Assembly (NCBI RefSeq): GCF_004123835.1
Contig: NZ_MZMU01000010.1
Span: 124,001 to 188,000, forward strand
DNA: 64,000 nt
DNA from: Rhizobium leguminosarum
Lineage (GTDB): Bacteria; Pseudomonadota; Alphaproteobacteria; Rhizobiales; Rhizobiaceae
Reading direction: 5' to 3'
This document shows, piece by piece, positions 35,320-44,583 of this stretch. The translations under genes and the position numbers were made by a program. The notes beneath the pieces are model-generated. The model was not told the DNA's origin. It worked only from the letters and a program-made list of their open reading frames with translations, and did no database searches. Position 1 is the stretch's first letter. The number at the start of each line of letters is the position of its first letter.

Positions 35320-36183
35320 GTGAAATATAGTCACCCCTCGGTTTTCAGGTTTTTGTCCGCATCTCCCACTGCGCGGATGTCACAGTCCATCGATTTGGGG
35401 TTCGGGCGATCAGCTGCCATCTGGAGCAATGCACACGACAGGATGAGCTATCAGCGGCCGAACGGTCATACGTTCAGTCTTTATCTCAGGGGCGGCGCCG
35501 GAACGCGTCGTCTGGATGGCAGCGCCGCCGCTCGCGGCCGTCCGGGAGTGCTGTGCATCATGCCACAGGAGCACTCGTCCGAATGGGAAATCACCGACTT
35601 CTCCCAATTCGTCCATCTGTATGTTCCCGACGACCAGATGCGCCGGATGTTTGCGGAGACGTTTGACCGCGATGCTCGGCTCATGGCTCTTCCCGAAGTG
35701 ACCTTCGCAGATGCACCTGCCTTGGCGCGCACGCTTCGGCAGATGACGCAAGCGATGTTGGCGGGCGGTCATCTGCTGGCTGAAGAAGCGATGACGCAAG
35801 CGATCAACGATTTCTTCGTTGATCCGCGTTATGGCGGGATGCGTCCCTGCGCGATCAGCGGCGGGCTCGCTCCTCATGTGCGGCGCCGGAGTCTGGAGTA
35901 CATCGAGGCCCATCTCGGTGAGACAATCCGCTTGCAGGATCTGGCGGCGATCGGGCAGCTCAGCGCCTTTCACTTTCAGCGGATGTTCCGGGCAAGCTAT
36001 GGTGTGTCCCCACATGGCTGGGTGGCTCACCGGCGTGTCGAGCGCGCCAAATCGATGTTATCAGGCATGGACCCAATAGCGCAGATCGCTTCGGCCTGCG
36101 GCTTCAGCAGCCAGAGCCACATGACACGGGCATTTAAGTTGGGCACAGGCGTCACACCCTCTACCTACCGGCAACGACAGTGA
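35320..36183 (+). CDS. AraC-family transcriptional regulator
   Basis: A regulator of about 287 residues from a GTG at 35320 that has GGGGAA at ideal spacing; ATGs at 35215 and 35296 are alternatives. The C-terminal double helix-turn-helix is clear: EAHLGETIRLQDLAAIGQLSAFHFQRMFRASYGVSPHGWVAHRRVERAK, then DPIAQIASACGFSSQSHMTRAFKLGTGVTPSTYR. The N-terminal half is cupin-like. It is transcribed away from the EamA transporter and probably controls it. Confidence 0.88.
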   Translation: MKYSHPSVFRFLSASPTARMSQSIDLGFGRSAAIWSNAHDRMSYQRPNGHTFSLYLRGGAGTRRLDGSAAARGRPGVLCIMPQEHSSEWEITDFSQFVHLYVPDDQMRRMFAETFDRDARLMALPEVTFADAPALARTLRQMTQAMLAGGHLLAEEAMTQAINDFFVDPRYGGMRPCAISGGLAPHVRRRSLEYIEAHLGETIRLQDLAAIGQLSAFHFQRMFRASYGVSPHGWVAHRRVERAKSMLSGMDPIAQIASACGFSSQSHMTRAFKLGTGVTPSTYRQRQ

Positions 36184-36209
36184 AAGCCCCTTCGCTCGAC
36201 CGCACTTCT

Positions 36210-36257
36210 CTTTTCCGAAACCAATCCGCGCTTCGACGTCTTGCAAAAGCCGCTCGG
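36210..36257 (+). repeat. 48-bp direct repeat, copy 2 (displaced ROK 3' end)
   Basis: This is a non-coding duplicate of 34165-34212 with one mismatch, lying between the AraC stop and the quinone oxidoreductase gene. Sequence before and after the 48 bases differs between copies. In this copy the reading frame would not stop at the ROK stop codon. Confidence 0.9.
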
Positions 36258-36289
36258 TTTAACCGAGGGCTCTTCGGCCTTCCCAGGCC

Positions 36290-37291
36290 TCATTTCACCG
36301 CGATGACGACTTTGCCCTTGACGCGGCCTGTCTCCACATAGTCCAGCGCCTCGTTGGTCTTCTCGAACGGGAAGGCCCGATCGATGACGGGGCGGATGGC
36401 ACCCGTCTCGATCAACGAGGTGATCTTGCCGAGTTGCGCGCCGTTTGCCGTCATGAAGAGGAAGGAATAGCCGATCCCCCGGCGTTTCGATTTCCGCCTG
36501 ATGCCGAAGCTCAAGAAGCGCATGACCTGCTGCAGCAGCCAGCCGAAGCCATTTTCCCTGGCGAAATCGGGATCGGGCGGACCTGATATCGAGATCAGCT
36601 TGCCGCCCGGCTTCAACACGCTGAGCGATTTCTCCAGCGTCTCCTTGCCGAGGCTGTTCAGCACGACGTCATAGCCCTTCAGCACCTTTTCGAAGTCGTC
36701 CTTCTTGTAATCGACCACCACGTCGGCGCCGAGGCTTTTCACCAGAGCTGTGTTCGCGGTGCTCGCGGTCGTCGCCACATGAGCGCCGAGATGCTTGGCA
36801 AGCTGGATGGCGATGGTGCCGACGCCGCCGGAACCCGCATGGATCAGCACCCTCTGGCCTTTCTGCAGCTTGGCGCGCTCGACCAGCGCCTGCCATGCGG
36901 TCAGCGCCACAAGTGGAATGGATGCGGCCTCTTCCATGCCGAGATTGGCGGGCTTCAGCGCGATATCGGCAGCATCGATGGCGATATACTCGGCGAAGGT
37001 GCCGATGCGATCCTTGCCGGGACGCGCATAGACCTCGTCGCCGGGTTTGAATTGCCGGACATTGGCGCCGACCCGGACCACGACACCAGCGACATCATTG
37101 CCGAGCACCAACGGAAGCCGGTAAGGCAGGATCAGCTTGAACTCTCCGTCCCGGATCTTGGCATCCAGCGGATTCACGCTGGCGGCATGGATCTCGACCA
37201 TGACGTCATTCTCGCGCAGCTGCGGTTCGGGGCTCTGGCCGAGCCTGAGGGCGCCGCCTTTCTTGTAGCGATCGATCAGGAATGCTTTCAT
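36290..37291 (-). CDS. Zinc-independent alcohol dehydrogenase/quinone oxidoreductase
   Basis: A 333-residue medium-chain reductase of the NADP-dependent quinone oxidoreductase type. The cofactor motif is HAGSGGVGTIAIQLAKHLGA and the N-terminal GroES-like domain begins MKAFLIDRYKKGGALRLGQSPEP. The structural and catalytic zinc cysteines of true alcohol dehydrogenases are absent. It is followed upstream on the same strand by an SDR gene 51 bp away, probably one operon controlled by the divergent HxlR regulator. Confidence 0.9.
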   Translation of the reverse strand: MKAFLIDRYKKGGALRLGQSPEPQLRENDVMVEIHAASVNPLDAKIRDGEFKLILPYRLPLVLGNDVAGVVVRVGANVRQFKPGDEVYARPGKDRIGTFAEYIAIDAADIALKPANLGMEEAASIPLVALTAWQALVERAKLQKGQRVLIHAGSGGVGTIAIQLAKHLGAHVATTASTANTALVKSLGADVVVDYKKDDFEKVLKGYDVVLNSLGKETLEKSLSVLKPGGKLISISGPPDPDFARENGFGWLLQQVMRFLSFGIRRKSKRRGIGYSFLFMTANGAQLGKITSLIETGAIRPVIDRAFPFEKTNEALDYVETGRVKGKVVIAVK

Positions 37292-37341
37292 GAGGGCGAT
37301 CTTTCGTTTTTGTGATGAGCCGACAATGCGGCAAGCCAGGA

Positions 37342-38157
37342 TCAATCGGGAAGCTTGTTGAATTTCCGAAGGCTCTTGTCGACAAAGGACTCGGGCAGGA
37401 AGCGGCGGATGAAACGCACTTGTCCTGCTGCTTTCCCGGCCGTGTAGCGTCGCTTGGGCGAGGCCGCATTGGCAGCCCGGATGACAGTTGCGGCGACCAC
37501 CTCGGGCGCATCGCCTTTTGAGACGATCTCGCGCATCAGCTTCTCCGCGTCGGCGCGCACTGCATCATAGACGGCAAGTGGCCGGTCCGGGCGCGTGATG
37601 TTCTCCTCGAAGGAGGTGCGGGTGACACCCGGTTCGACGAGCACGACGCGGATGCCCTGTGTGCGCACTTCATGGTCGAGGGATTCCGAATAACCTTCGA
37701 TCGCGTGTTTGGTCGCTGCGTAGAGCGCGTTGAAGGGCGCCGGGATCAGCCCAAGGATCGAGCTCAGGTTGACGATCCGGCCGCTACGCTGCCGCCGCAT
37801 ACTCGGCAGCACGGCATTGGTCATGCGCATCGTGCCGAAGACGTTGACGTCAAACACGGCTTTGGCCTGCGCCGTCGTCGATTCCTCGGCGCCGCCGAGC
37901 AGGCCGATCCCGGCATTGTTGACCAGAAGATCGATCCGTCCCGTGCGTTTCAGAATCTCGTCGACGACGCTCTGCACGGATTGATCGTCGATGACGTCGC
38001 AGACCAACATGATGATGCCGTCGGCGGTGTCGGCCATCGGTTTTCGGCTGGTGCCGAACACCTGGTAACCGTCGCGTAGTAAGGCCTGCGCCGTTACCAG
38101 CCCGATGCCGGAGGAAGCCCCGGTGACCAGGGCAATGCCGCGTTCTCTCTTGCTCAT
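37342..38157 (-). CDS. Short-chain dehydrogenase/reductase
   Basis: A 271-residue classical SDR with TGASSGIG (residues 12-19), NNAG, the catalytic serine in IVNLSSILG and YAATK. Two in-frame ATGs (38163 and 38157) are possible; MSKRERGIALVTG from 38157 fits the family. It resembles SDRs paired with quinone oxidoreductases in electrophile-response units. It diverges from the HxlR gene across a 90-bp region containing a dyad operator. Confidence 0.9.
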   Translation of the reverse strand: MSKRERGIALVTGASSGIGLVTAQALLRDGYQVFGTSRKPMADTADGIIMLVCDVIDDQSVQSVVDEILKRTGRIDLLVNNAGIGLLGGAEESTTAQAKAVFDVNVFGTMRMTNAVLPSMRRQRSGRIVNLSSILGLIPAPFNALYAATKHAIEGYSESLDHEVRTQGIRVVLVEPGVTRTSFEENITRPDRPLAVYDAVRADAEKLMREIVSKGDAPEVVAATVIRAANAASPKRRYTAGKAAGQVRFIRRFLPESFVDKSLRKFNKLPD

Positions 38158-38214
38158 TGACATCTGCCTTCGTTTTTGTCGTGGAACATCCACGCGCATT
38201 CTGTTACTATCAAA

Positions 38215-38246
38215 TCGATATCAAGTCACTACTAAAAAGATATCGA
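38215..38246. promoter_or_regulatory. Candidate HxlR operator between SDR and hxlR-type genes
   Basis: TCGATATC (38215-38222) and GATATCGA (38239-38246) form an inverted repeat with a 16-bp spacer that ends one base before the regulator's ATG. Binding there would block translation initiation or transcription of the regulator and could also affect the divergent SDR promoter. Confidence 0.6.
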
Positions 38247-38247
38247 C

Positions 38248-38724
38248 ATGAAGAATCTTTCCGAACAGCCCTGCCTGATCGCCCGCAGCCTGGCGCTCGT
38301 CGGCGATGCGTGGAGCATGCTGATCATGCGCGACGCCCATGCGGGGCTGACCCGCTTCGATGAATTTCGCAAAAGCCTCGGCATCGTCCCGACAATGCTG
38401 ACGGGGCGGCTGTCATCGCTGACCGAGGAAGGATTGCTGGAAAAGCGTCGCTATTCCGAGCGTCCGCCGCGCGACGAATATGTGCTGACGGAAGCCGGCC
38501 GCGACTTTCTGCCGGTGCTGTTTGCAATCGGCGCCTGGGGCCGCAAGCACCGCGGCGGCGGTGCAGTCACCCGCTTCTTCGACGCTGAGACCGGTACGGA
38601 GATCGATCCCGTCACCATCGACCGCGCAACCGGCGCGCCGATTGGGACACGTCCTATTCGTATCGCCGCACCCGAATGCGAGCTGCCCGCGGCAGATGAA
38701 GCGGCACCTGACAACGCCCTTTGA
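38248..38724 (+). CDS. HxlR-family transcriptional regulator
   Basis: A 158-residue protein with the HxlR winged helix in residues 5-95. Family hallmarks are C8 (SEQPCLIARSLALVGDAWSMLIMRDAHAG) and the wing RRYSERPPRDEYVLTEAGRDFLPVL. The N-terminal cysteine is the redox- or electrophile-sensing residue in relatives such as YodB. It likely represses itself and the divergent SDR-quinone oxidoreductase pair. Confidence 0.92.
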   Translation: MKNLSEQPCLIARSLALVGDAWSMLIMRDAHAGLTRFDEFRKSLGIVPTMLTGRLSSLTEEGLLEKRRYSERPPRDEYVLTEAGRDFLPVLFAIGAWGRKHRGGGAVTRFFDAETGTEIDPVTIDRATGAPIGTRPIRIAAPECELPAADEAAPDNAL

Positions 38725-38809
38725 AAGCGATGTCAGTATCCTTGCCATCACCGCCTCCGGCGATGGCAAGGGTGATCCTCAAATCAAAACCCGTGGCCCG
38801 ATTCGGGCG

Positions 38810-40837
38810 CTACGACTGCTGCAGCCCGTAGAGCAGCGGCATCAGTCCTGCGAGCGCCCTGAAACGCTCCCACGACTTGGATGACGGCTTCGTCCAGCCC
38901 GTTTCGGCAAGTGCGGAAAGGCGCGGGAAGACGAGGCGGTCGAAAACGGCACGATCCGTCATCGGCTCGGACCAGATGCAGGCCTGGATGCCGAGGAGTT
39001 TCTGTTTCTGGCTCGCCGTCCAGCCGCCGATGGGATCGAAATTGTAGAGCTTCTCGGCATCCGAAGTCCCCGCCCAGCTGGCGCCGGGCTCATCCCAGTC
39101 GGGCCTGAGCGCCATGTCGAGGTAGTAGACCTGTCCGGGGCAGACGACTATTTCGTAGCCACGCTCGGCAAGTTCGGCCGAGACCTCGACATTGCGCCAG
39201 CTGCAGAGATAGCTCTTCGACTTATCGATGACATCACCGTGGGCCGCCTCTTCCCAGCCGCCGGTGATGCAGCCCTTGCTCGCAAGGAAGCGCTGGACGC
39301 GGTTCAGGAACTCCGCCTGCAGGATTGCAGCACCCGAGCCGTGAATGTCGTCGGCGCCATGGGTATTGGTCACGACGTTCAGCCGCTTGGCATGCGCATC
39401 GGCAACCTCGTTGCCCGCCACGCTGCGCAGACGTTCGAGCGCTTCCGGCGAGCCGGACCATGCGCCAAGCGGAACCTCGTCGGCGCCGAGATGGATGGTT
39501 TTGAACGGAAAGAGTTCGATGAGTTCTAAGAGGATCGTCTCGACGATCTCATAGGTCTTCTCGCGGGCCGGATTGATGCAATTGTCGGGAAAGCCCTGAA
39601 CAGAATAATAGCTGCCGACCTCGGCCGGATCGCGCAGCTCCGGTATCGCCTGCAGCATGGCATAGCAATGGCCGGGGACATCGATCTCCGGCACGATCTC
39701 CACGCCGAAGCTCTTGGCATGGGCGACGATCTCGCGGATGGCCGCCTTGGTGTAATATCCGCCGGTGCGGGCCGGGCTCGAACCGAGCAGCGGCGGAACG
39801 GCCAGACCGTGGCCGCGCCAGGCACCGACCGCGGTCAAATCAGGATAGGCGTCGATCTCGACGCGCCATGCTTCGTCGTCGGAAAGGTGCCAGTGGAAGC
39901 GGTTGAGCTTGTTCCAAGCGAGCACCGCCACCAGCTTCTTGACCTCGGCCGCGCCATAGAACTGGCGGGCGACGTCGAGATGCAGGCCGCGCCAGCCCAT
40001 CGAAGGCTCATCGACGATCTCGCCTGCGGCCGGAAACTGGAAGACCTCGGGATGCAGCCTTGCACCGCGCCAGATCTGGCCGAGTGTGACGAGGCCGTAG
40101 AGGAAGCCGGTCTGGCCGCTTGCCTCGATCGTGATCGCCTCACCCTCGAAGCTCAGCCGATAGGCCTCTGGCCCGAGCCCGGCGGCGTCCTTCAGGGCAA
40201 CCGGAACCGCGCCTTCCGCCTCGCTCCGCACGATGCCTTCGACGGCGAAGAGATGCTCGACTAGCGCTGCGAAACTTCTTGATGCCGCCTCCCCTTCAGC
40301 GCTCTGCGCCTGCGGCGCAAAACCGGCCGGCAGCGGCCGGCGGGAAGTGACGGTCACATGGTTCGGCCAGGGGATGATCGACACCTGAACGGGCGCATTG
40401 ACAGGAACCGGATAGATCTCGGCACCACGCTTCAACGGCGCGTTGCTGACCGAAGATCGCGTCGGCTCTATGGTGAGCACGATCGTGCTGCCATCGGCCA
40501 GAGCGAGATAACCGCTCGTCGCGCCGTCCGTCCAGTGGCGGAACTGCCAGCTCAGCGCGTAGACTGATATCGTCCACGTCTCGCCGGCGCCGAGAACGAA
40601 ATTGGCCGGTGGCTGGAATTCGGTGAAATTCGAGAGCCGCTGCGAAACCGTGGCGCCTTCGACGCGCCCGGCCGGATCGACACGGCCCGGGCCGCTCACG
40701 CAGAGGGAGAAATTCGAAAGCGGTTCGGCGCCGAGGTTCTTGAGGCGCAGGACGTAGGAAAATTCCTTGCCGTCTGTAGGCGGGTTCCAAAGGGTTTCAA
40801 GCCGCAGGGTTTTCGGTCGCGGTGTGGACATGGTCAC
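38810..40837 (-). CDS. Beta-N-acetylhexosaminidase, glycoside hydrolase family 20
   Basis: A 675-residue GH20 enzyme that removes terminal N-acetylhexosamine. The catalytic Asp-Glu pair lies in TIHLGADEVPLGAW (about residues 449-450). Substrate-shaping stretches include GWRGLHLDVARQFYGAAEVKKLVAVLAWNKLNRFHWHLSDDEAW and VPEIDVPGHCYAM. The GTG start at 40837 has GAGGA about seven bases upstream; an ATG two codons later is the alternative. No signal peptide is seen, so it probably acts in the cytoplasm on imported chitobiose-like sugars. Confidence 0.93.
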   Translation of the reverse strand: MTMSTPRPKTLRLETLWNPPTDGKEFSYVLRLKNLGAEPLSNFSLCVSGPGRVDPAGRVEGATVSQRLSNFTEFQPPANFVLGAGETWTISVYALSWQFRHWTDGATSGYLALADGSTIVLTIEPTRSSVSNAPLKRGAEIYPVPVNAPVQVSIIPWPNHVTVTSRRPLPAGFAPQAQSAEGEAASRSFAALVEHLFAVEGIVRSEAEGAVPVALKDAAGLGPEAYRLSFEGEAITIEASGQTGFLYGLVTLGQIWRGARLHPEVFQFPAAGEIVDEPSMGWRGLHLDVARQFYGAAEVKKLVAVLAWNKLNRFHWHLSDDEAWRVEIDAYPDLTAVGAWRGHGLAVPPLLGSSPARTGGYYTKAAIREIVAHAKSFGVEIVPEIDVPGHCYAMLQAIPELRDPAEVGSYYSVQGFPDNCINPAREKTYEIVETILLELIELFPFKTIHLGADEVPLGAWSGSPEALERLRSVAGNEVADAHAKRLNVVTNTHGADDIHGSGAAILQAEFLNRVQRFLASKGCITGGWEEAAHGDVIDKSKSYLCSWRNVEVSAELAERGYEIVVCPGQVYYLDMALRPDWDEPGASWAGTSDAEKLYNFDPIGGWTASQKQKLLGIQACIWSEPMTDRAVFDRLVFPRLSALAETGWTKPSSKSWERFRALAGLMPLLYGLQQS

Positions 40838-41420
40838 TCTTTCCTCTTGAAGATCGGATCATGAGTATTCCGGCGTACTACCGGGAGCGGAATTGGGGGT
40901 AGGCATGGCGCCAGCGGCCTTTTCGCAGAAGCCCGAGGGTGTGACGTTGCCGAAGATCGCGTAGGCCAGCCTGGTCGGAGCGGTTGCTGCGGCAAAGCCG
41001 GCTCGGATGGATATGGCGCGGGGTGCATTCTTGCTCAACCTCATCCCGCGATCCCTGTGTTTTTGATGTCAATCAAATTGATTTAAGATTGATAGTCAGT
41101 TTCCCGCCGGCACGTCAATTGCCGATAGGAAATTTCTGCAGCGCCCTCCGGGTCGGCTCTCATCACACATTAACTGGGCATGGCCTTCACCGAAAAAATG
41201 GCCAGCAAATCAAGCAGCCGAGCCTTCGCATCGTATTTCTGTAAAAAATATCGCCTCGCCCCTTCGCGTTAACAATTAAGGTACTTTTAAGTACGATAAT
41301 TAACCCAACGATGGCGAATTGATCTTCCGCAACACGGGTCGATAAGCATGAGGCTGCTCGCCACGGCCCGGATTCACCCGGGATGCAACACATCCACTTC
41401 ATGAACGGGTCGAATTTCCC
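40838..41420. promoter_or_regulatory. 583-bp intergenic region with GH20 and flagellin control elements
   Basis: The odd-length palindrome AATCAA-a-TTGATT (41071-41083) is a candidate operator for the GH20 gene. Nearer the flagellin, inverted arms GTACTT and AAGTAC (41281-41294) directly precede a GATAAT -10-like hexamer (41295-41300), about 120 bp before the flagellin ATG. A 61-codon minus-strand frame at 40859-41044 was not accepted as a gene. Confidence 0.5.
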
Positions 41421-42329
41421 ATGACGAGCATCAATACGAACAATTCAGCGATGTCTGCCCTTCAGACGCTGCGCAACATCAACTCCAGTCTCGAAACGAC
41501 ACAGAATAGTGTTTCCACCGGCTATCGGGTCGACACTGCATCCGACAATGCCGCTTACTGGTCGATCGCAACCACGATGCGGTCCGACAACAAGGCGCTC
41601 TCCGCCGTGTCCGACGCGCTCGGCCTCGGCGCAGCAAAAGTCGATACTGCCTATACGGCCATGGACAATGCGATCGACGTTGTCGACGAGATCAAATCCA
41701 AGCTTGTCGCAGCGACCGAGGACGGGGTCGACAAGTCCAAGGTCCAGGAAGAAATCAGTCAGCTTCAGGAACAACTGCTGAGCATTGCCCAGTCGGCGTC
41801 GTTCTCGGGTGAGAACTGGGTCGCGGGCGCGGATGGCACAAAAAGTGTCGTGTCGTCCTTCGTTCGCGACGGCTCCGGCGCCGTTTCCGTTAAAATGACG
41901 GAATACGCTCTGGATACCAGCTCCACGGGCAATGTGTTGTTCGGCATGAGCAGCGGGACGATCGATACCGCGTCCGGCATCCTCGGAACCGTGGACGCAA
42001 ACGGCGATTCCGTCTATTCGCTTGATATCACCGACTTCACCACCGGTCAGATCCAGTCGGCGCTGTCGACCATCGAATCCGCACTGTCGGCAATGACCTC
42101 TGCCGGTGCGCAACTAGGTTCGATCTCGACGCGCATCGATCTGCAGGAAGACTTCGTCAGTGCGCTTTCCGATTCGATCGACTCGGGTGTGGGCCGGCTG
42201 GTCGACGCTGATATGGAGGAGGAGTCGAGCAAACTGTCTGCCTTGCAAACACAACAGCAGCTTGCGATCCAGTCGCTATCGATTGCGAATTCGTCGTCGC
42301 AGAATATCCTGTCGCTCTTCCGCAGCTAA
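41421..42329 (+). CDS. Flagellin
   Basis: A 302-residue flagellin of the short rhizobial class. The conserved N-terminal D0/D1 helices read MTSINTNNSAMSALQTLRNINSSLETTQNSVSTGYRVDTASDNAAYWSIATTMRSD. The C-terminal helices end SKLSALQTQQQLAIQSLSIANSSSQNILSLFRS. The variable middle is brief. It is exported by the flagellar type III apparatus and polymerises into the filament. No other motility gene is nearby, so this is an isolated flagellin outside the main flagellar cluster, as known for some R. leguminosarum fla genes. Confidence 0.95.
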   Translation: MTSINTNNSAMSALQTLRNINSSLETTQNSVSTGYRVDTASDNAAYWSIATTMRSDNKALSAVSDALGLGAAKVDTAYTAMDNAIDVVDEIKSKLVAATEDGVDKSKVQEEISQLQEQLLSIAQSASFSGENWVAGADGTKSVVSSFVRDGSGAVSVKMTEYALDTSSTGNVLFGMSSGTIDTASGILGTVDANGDSVYSLDITDFTTGQIQSALSTIESALSAMTSAGAQLGSISTRIDLQEDFVSALSDSIDSGVGRLVDADMEEESSKLSALQTQQQLAIQSLSIANSSSQNILSLFRS

Positions 42330-42374
42330 GCGCCGGATATATAGGACGCTCGGAGCAAATCCGTTGATGATACT

Positions 42375-42405
42375 ATCGAGCCTGGCCCACCCGGTCAGGC
42401 TCGAT
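42375..42405 (+). terminator. Hairpin downstream of the flagellin gene
   Basis: ATCGAGCCTG (42375-42384) pairs perfectly with CAGGCTCGAT (42396-42405) across an 11-base loop. It begins 46 bases past the flagellin stop. There is no strong T-tract, so termination may be weak or the structure may protect the abundant flagellin mRNA. Confidence 0.55.
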
Positions 42406-42596
42406 CGCGTTCAACTCACTCGTGCAAATTTGTGCCGGCGGGTCCCTATCCCTCCTGTCCTCATCCGAACTATGGTGTCGCGATCGGCGAAATCGCGGTT
42501 CACTTCCGAGCCATGCTGTCCGTCGTCTCGATCGCAACCACGATCGGCCTTAGTCTTCGCACCCGAGGCGGAGAACGCAGCGCGCGGGATCATCGC

Positions 42597-44138
42597 ATGT
42601 CGGAACGACTTGAATCTGCCCGCCCTGATGAAACGCCCGCCATCGTCTGGCTCGGCTTCATGGCGATGTGCGTCGGCATGTTCATGGCGATCCTCGACGT
42701 CCAGGTGGTGGCAACATCTCTGCCGACCATCCAGTCGGCGCTCGGTATCGATCCGGATCAGATGAGCTGGATACAGACGGCCTATCTCATCGCCGAAGTG
42801 GTGGCGATCCCGCTCACCGGCTTCTTGACCCGGCTGCTGACGATGCGATGGCTGTTCGTTACCGCCATCAGCCTGTTCGTCGCAGCCTCCGCCGGCTGTG
42901 CGGCCAGCGGCAGCTTCGGCGAGTTGGTGGCCTGGCGGGTGCTTCAGGGTTTTTCCGGCGGAACGCTGATCCCCTCGGTATTTTCAGCCGTGTTCATTCT
43001 CTTTCCGAACGAGCGGCAGGCGCTGGCGACGACGATCGCCGGCGTGCTTGCGGTGCTGGCACCCACCGTCGGGCCGATCGTCGGCGGATGGCTGACGCAG
43101 ACCTATTCTTGGCACTGGCTGTTTCTGATCAACATCATCCCCGGTATCGTCTCGGCAATCCTGGCGGCACGGTCCTTGCCGCGGCAGGCGACTGATCCGT
43201 CCGAACTCAGGCATCTCGACGGTCTGTCGCTCCTGCTGATGGCAACCGCGCTGACGAGCCTGGAACTCAGCCTGAAAGAGGCGCCGACGAGCGGCTGGAT
43301 CTCGGCCTATGTGCTCAGCCTGCTAACCGTCTGCCTTGCATCGGGCGGCGTCTTCGTCTGGCGAACGCTTAGCCGAGACAGGCCGATCGTCGATCTCGGC
43401 AATGTCGGCGATCGAAACTTTCTCGTCGGCTCGGTTCTAAGCTTCGTGCTCGGCATCGGCCTCTTCGGTTCGGTCTATCTCATGCCGGTCTTCCTCGCTT
43501 TCATCAGGGGACACGATGCCCTTGATATCGGCGTGACGATGCTGGTCACCGGCATAGCGCAGCTGGTCACGGCACCGATCGCGGTCGCGCTGGAGAAGCG
43601 CATGGATGCGCGCCTGCTGTCGGCCGCCGGTTTCGCGCTGTTTGCGATCGGGGTCGGAATGAGCGCCTTTCAGGATCCTCGGTCGGATTACGATGCGATG
43701 TTCTGGCCACAGATCGTGCGCGGCGTCGCCATCATGTTTTGCCTGCTGCCGCCGACGCGGCTGGCGCTCGGCACTCTGCCGCCAGACCGCATTCCCGACG
43801 CGAGCGGTCTTTTCAACCTGATGCGCAATCTCGGCGGGGCCATCGGCATCGCGCTGATCGACACCATCATCTACACGCGCTCGGAACCGCTGGGACAAGT
43901 CCTCTGGACCCGTCTTCAAGCGGGAGACGTCGAGGCTGCGACATTCGTCGGCGCACCGCTTCAGACCATATCGGGGCATAGCGGCAGCTTCGATGCGGAT
44001 ACCACGGCGCTGCTCGATCCGCTGGTCCAGACCGCGGCAAGCGTCCAGGCAATCAACGAGGCCTGGATGGTGATTGCCATGCTGACCGGCTGCGCCCTGC
44101 TCTCAGTGCCCTTTGCCAGGCGGCCAACGTCGACGTGA
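42597..44138 (+). CDS. DHA2-family MFS multidrug transporter
   Basis: A 513-residue membrane protein with about 14 hydrophobic segments, the DHA2 (EmrB/QacA) plan. Diagnostic motifs are LDVQVVATSLPTIQSALG in helix 1 and LTRLLTMRWLFVTA and GWLTQTYSWHWLFLINIIPGI (motif C-like) further on. The ATG at 42597 is preferred over an upstream extension without homology. No membrane-fusion partner gene is adjacent, so it may act alone or with a partner encoded elsewhere. Confidence 0.9.
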   Translation: MSERLESARPDETPAIVWLGFMAMCVGMFMAILDVQVVATSLPTIQSALGIDPDQMSWIQTAYLIAEVVAIPLTGFLTRLLTMRWLFVTAISLFVAASAGCAASGSFGELVAWRVLQGFSGGTLIPSVFSAVFILFPNERQALATTIAGVLAVLAPTVGPIVGGWLTQTYSWHWLFLINIIPGIVSAILAARSLPRQATDPSELRHLDGLSLLLMATALTSLELSLKEAPTSGWISAYVLSLLTVCLASGGVFVWRTLSRDRPIVDLGNVGDRNFLVGSVLSFVLGIGLFGSVYLMPVFLAFIRGHDALDIGVTMLVTGIAQLVTAPIAVALEKRMDARLLSAAGFALFAIGVGMSAFQDPRSDYDAMFWPQIVRGVAIMFCLLPPTRLALGTLPPDRIPDASGLFNLMRNLGGAIGIALIDTIIYTRSEPLGQVLWTRLQAGDVEAATFVGAPLQTISGHSGSFDADTTALLDPLVQTAASVQAINEAWMVIAMLTGCALLSVPFARRPTST

Positions 44139-44278
44139 AAACCAGGGTTGACGAAACCGCTCTAAAGAGAATCAATTAAGCTCCTGTAGATGAACGGTTA
44201 ACTTGGCGAATGGCTTGAAATCATCAGCCGTGTCGAGCTCCATGGCCCTATCGCGCATTCGTAGCGAAATCTAACCTA

Positions 44279-44539
44279 CTATTTCGGCTTAAAGAACCTA
44301 TCGGCTTCCTTCATCGCATTCTGCGCCGAGCCGTACAGCGCGCTTACGGCATCGCGCATTTCGGCAAACGCCTGCATGGTTCGTGGCGAAATGTAATCGC
44401 CTCTCGCTTCAGCATTGAGCCGCAAAGCTCTCTCGCAATCGGCGGCAATTCTATCCAGCTCCGGGGAAACCCGATAGAGCCGTTCCAAAATGGCGTCGAT
44501 GTCACCCTTGGCGCGTTCAGACATTCGTTCTGCCATCAA
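44279..44539 (-). CDS. Small hypothetical helical protein
   Basis: An 86-residue charged, helix-rich protein (RAKGDIDAILERLYRVSPELDRIAADCERALRLNAEA). No signal peptide or known domain is recognised. Codon use resembles neighbouring genes. It precedes, in the same direction and 44 bp downstream of, the exonuclease gene and might be cotranscribed with it. Confidence 0.55.
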   Translation of the reverse strand: MMAERMSERAKGDIDAILERLYRVSPELDRIAADCERALRLNAEARGDYISPRTMQAFAEMRDAVSALYGSAQNAMKEADRFFKPK

Positions 44540-44583
44540 ACCCTCACCGCTGTGTCCCTTCCCCTGCCGGAGCCGAAGAACTC

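Noticed and set aside
40859..41044. A 61-codon minus-strand frame upstream of the GH20 gene
   Set aside because: No domain, overlapping alternative frames of similar length and no clear ribosome site; it may be a gene remnant but cannot be supported.
44150..44175. AACCGCTCTA-like fragment resembling half of the RIME-like palindrome
   Set aside because: Only one arm is present, without its partner, so it is too short to call a repeat copy.
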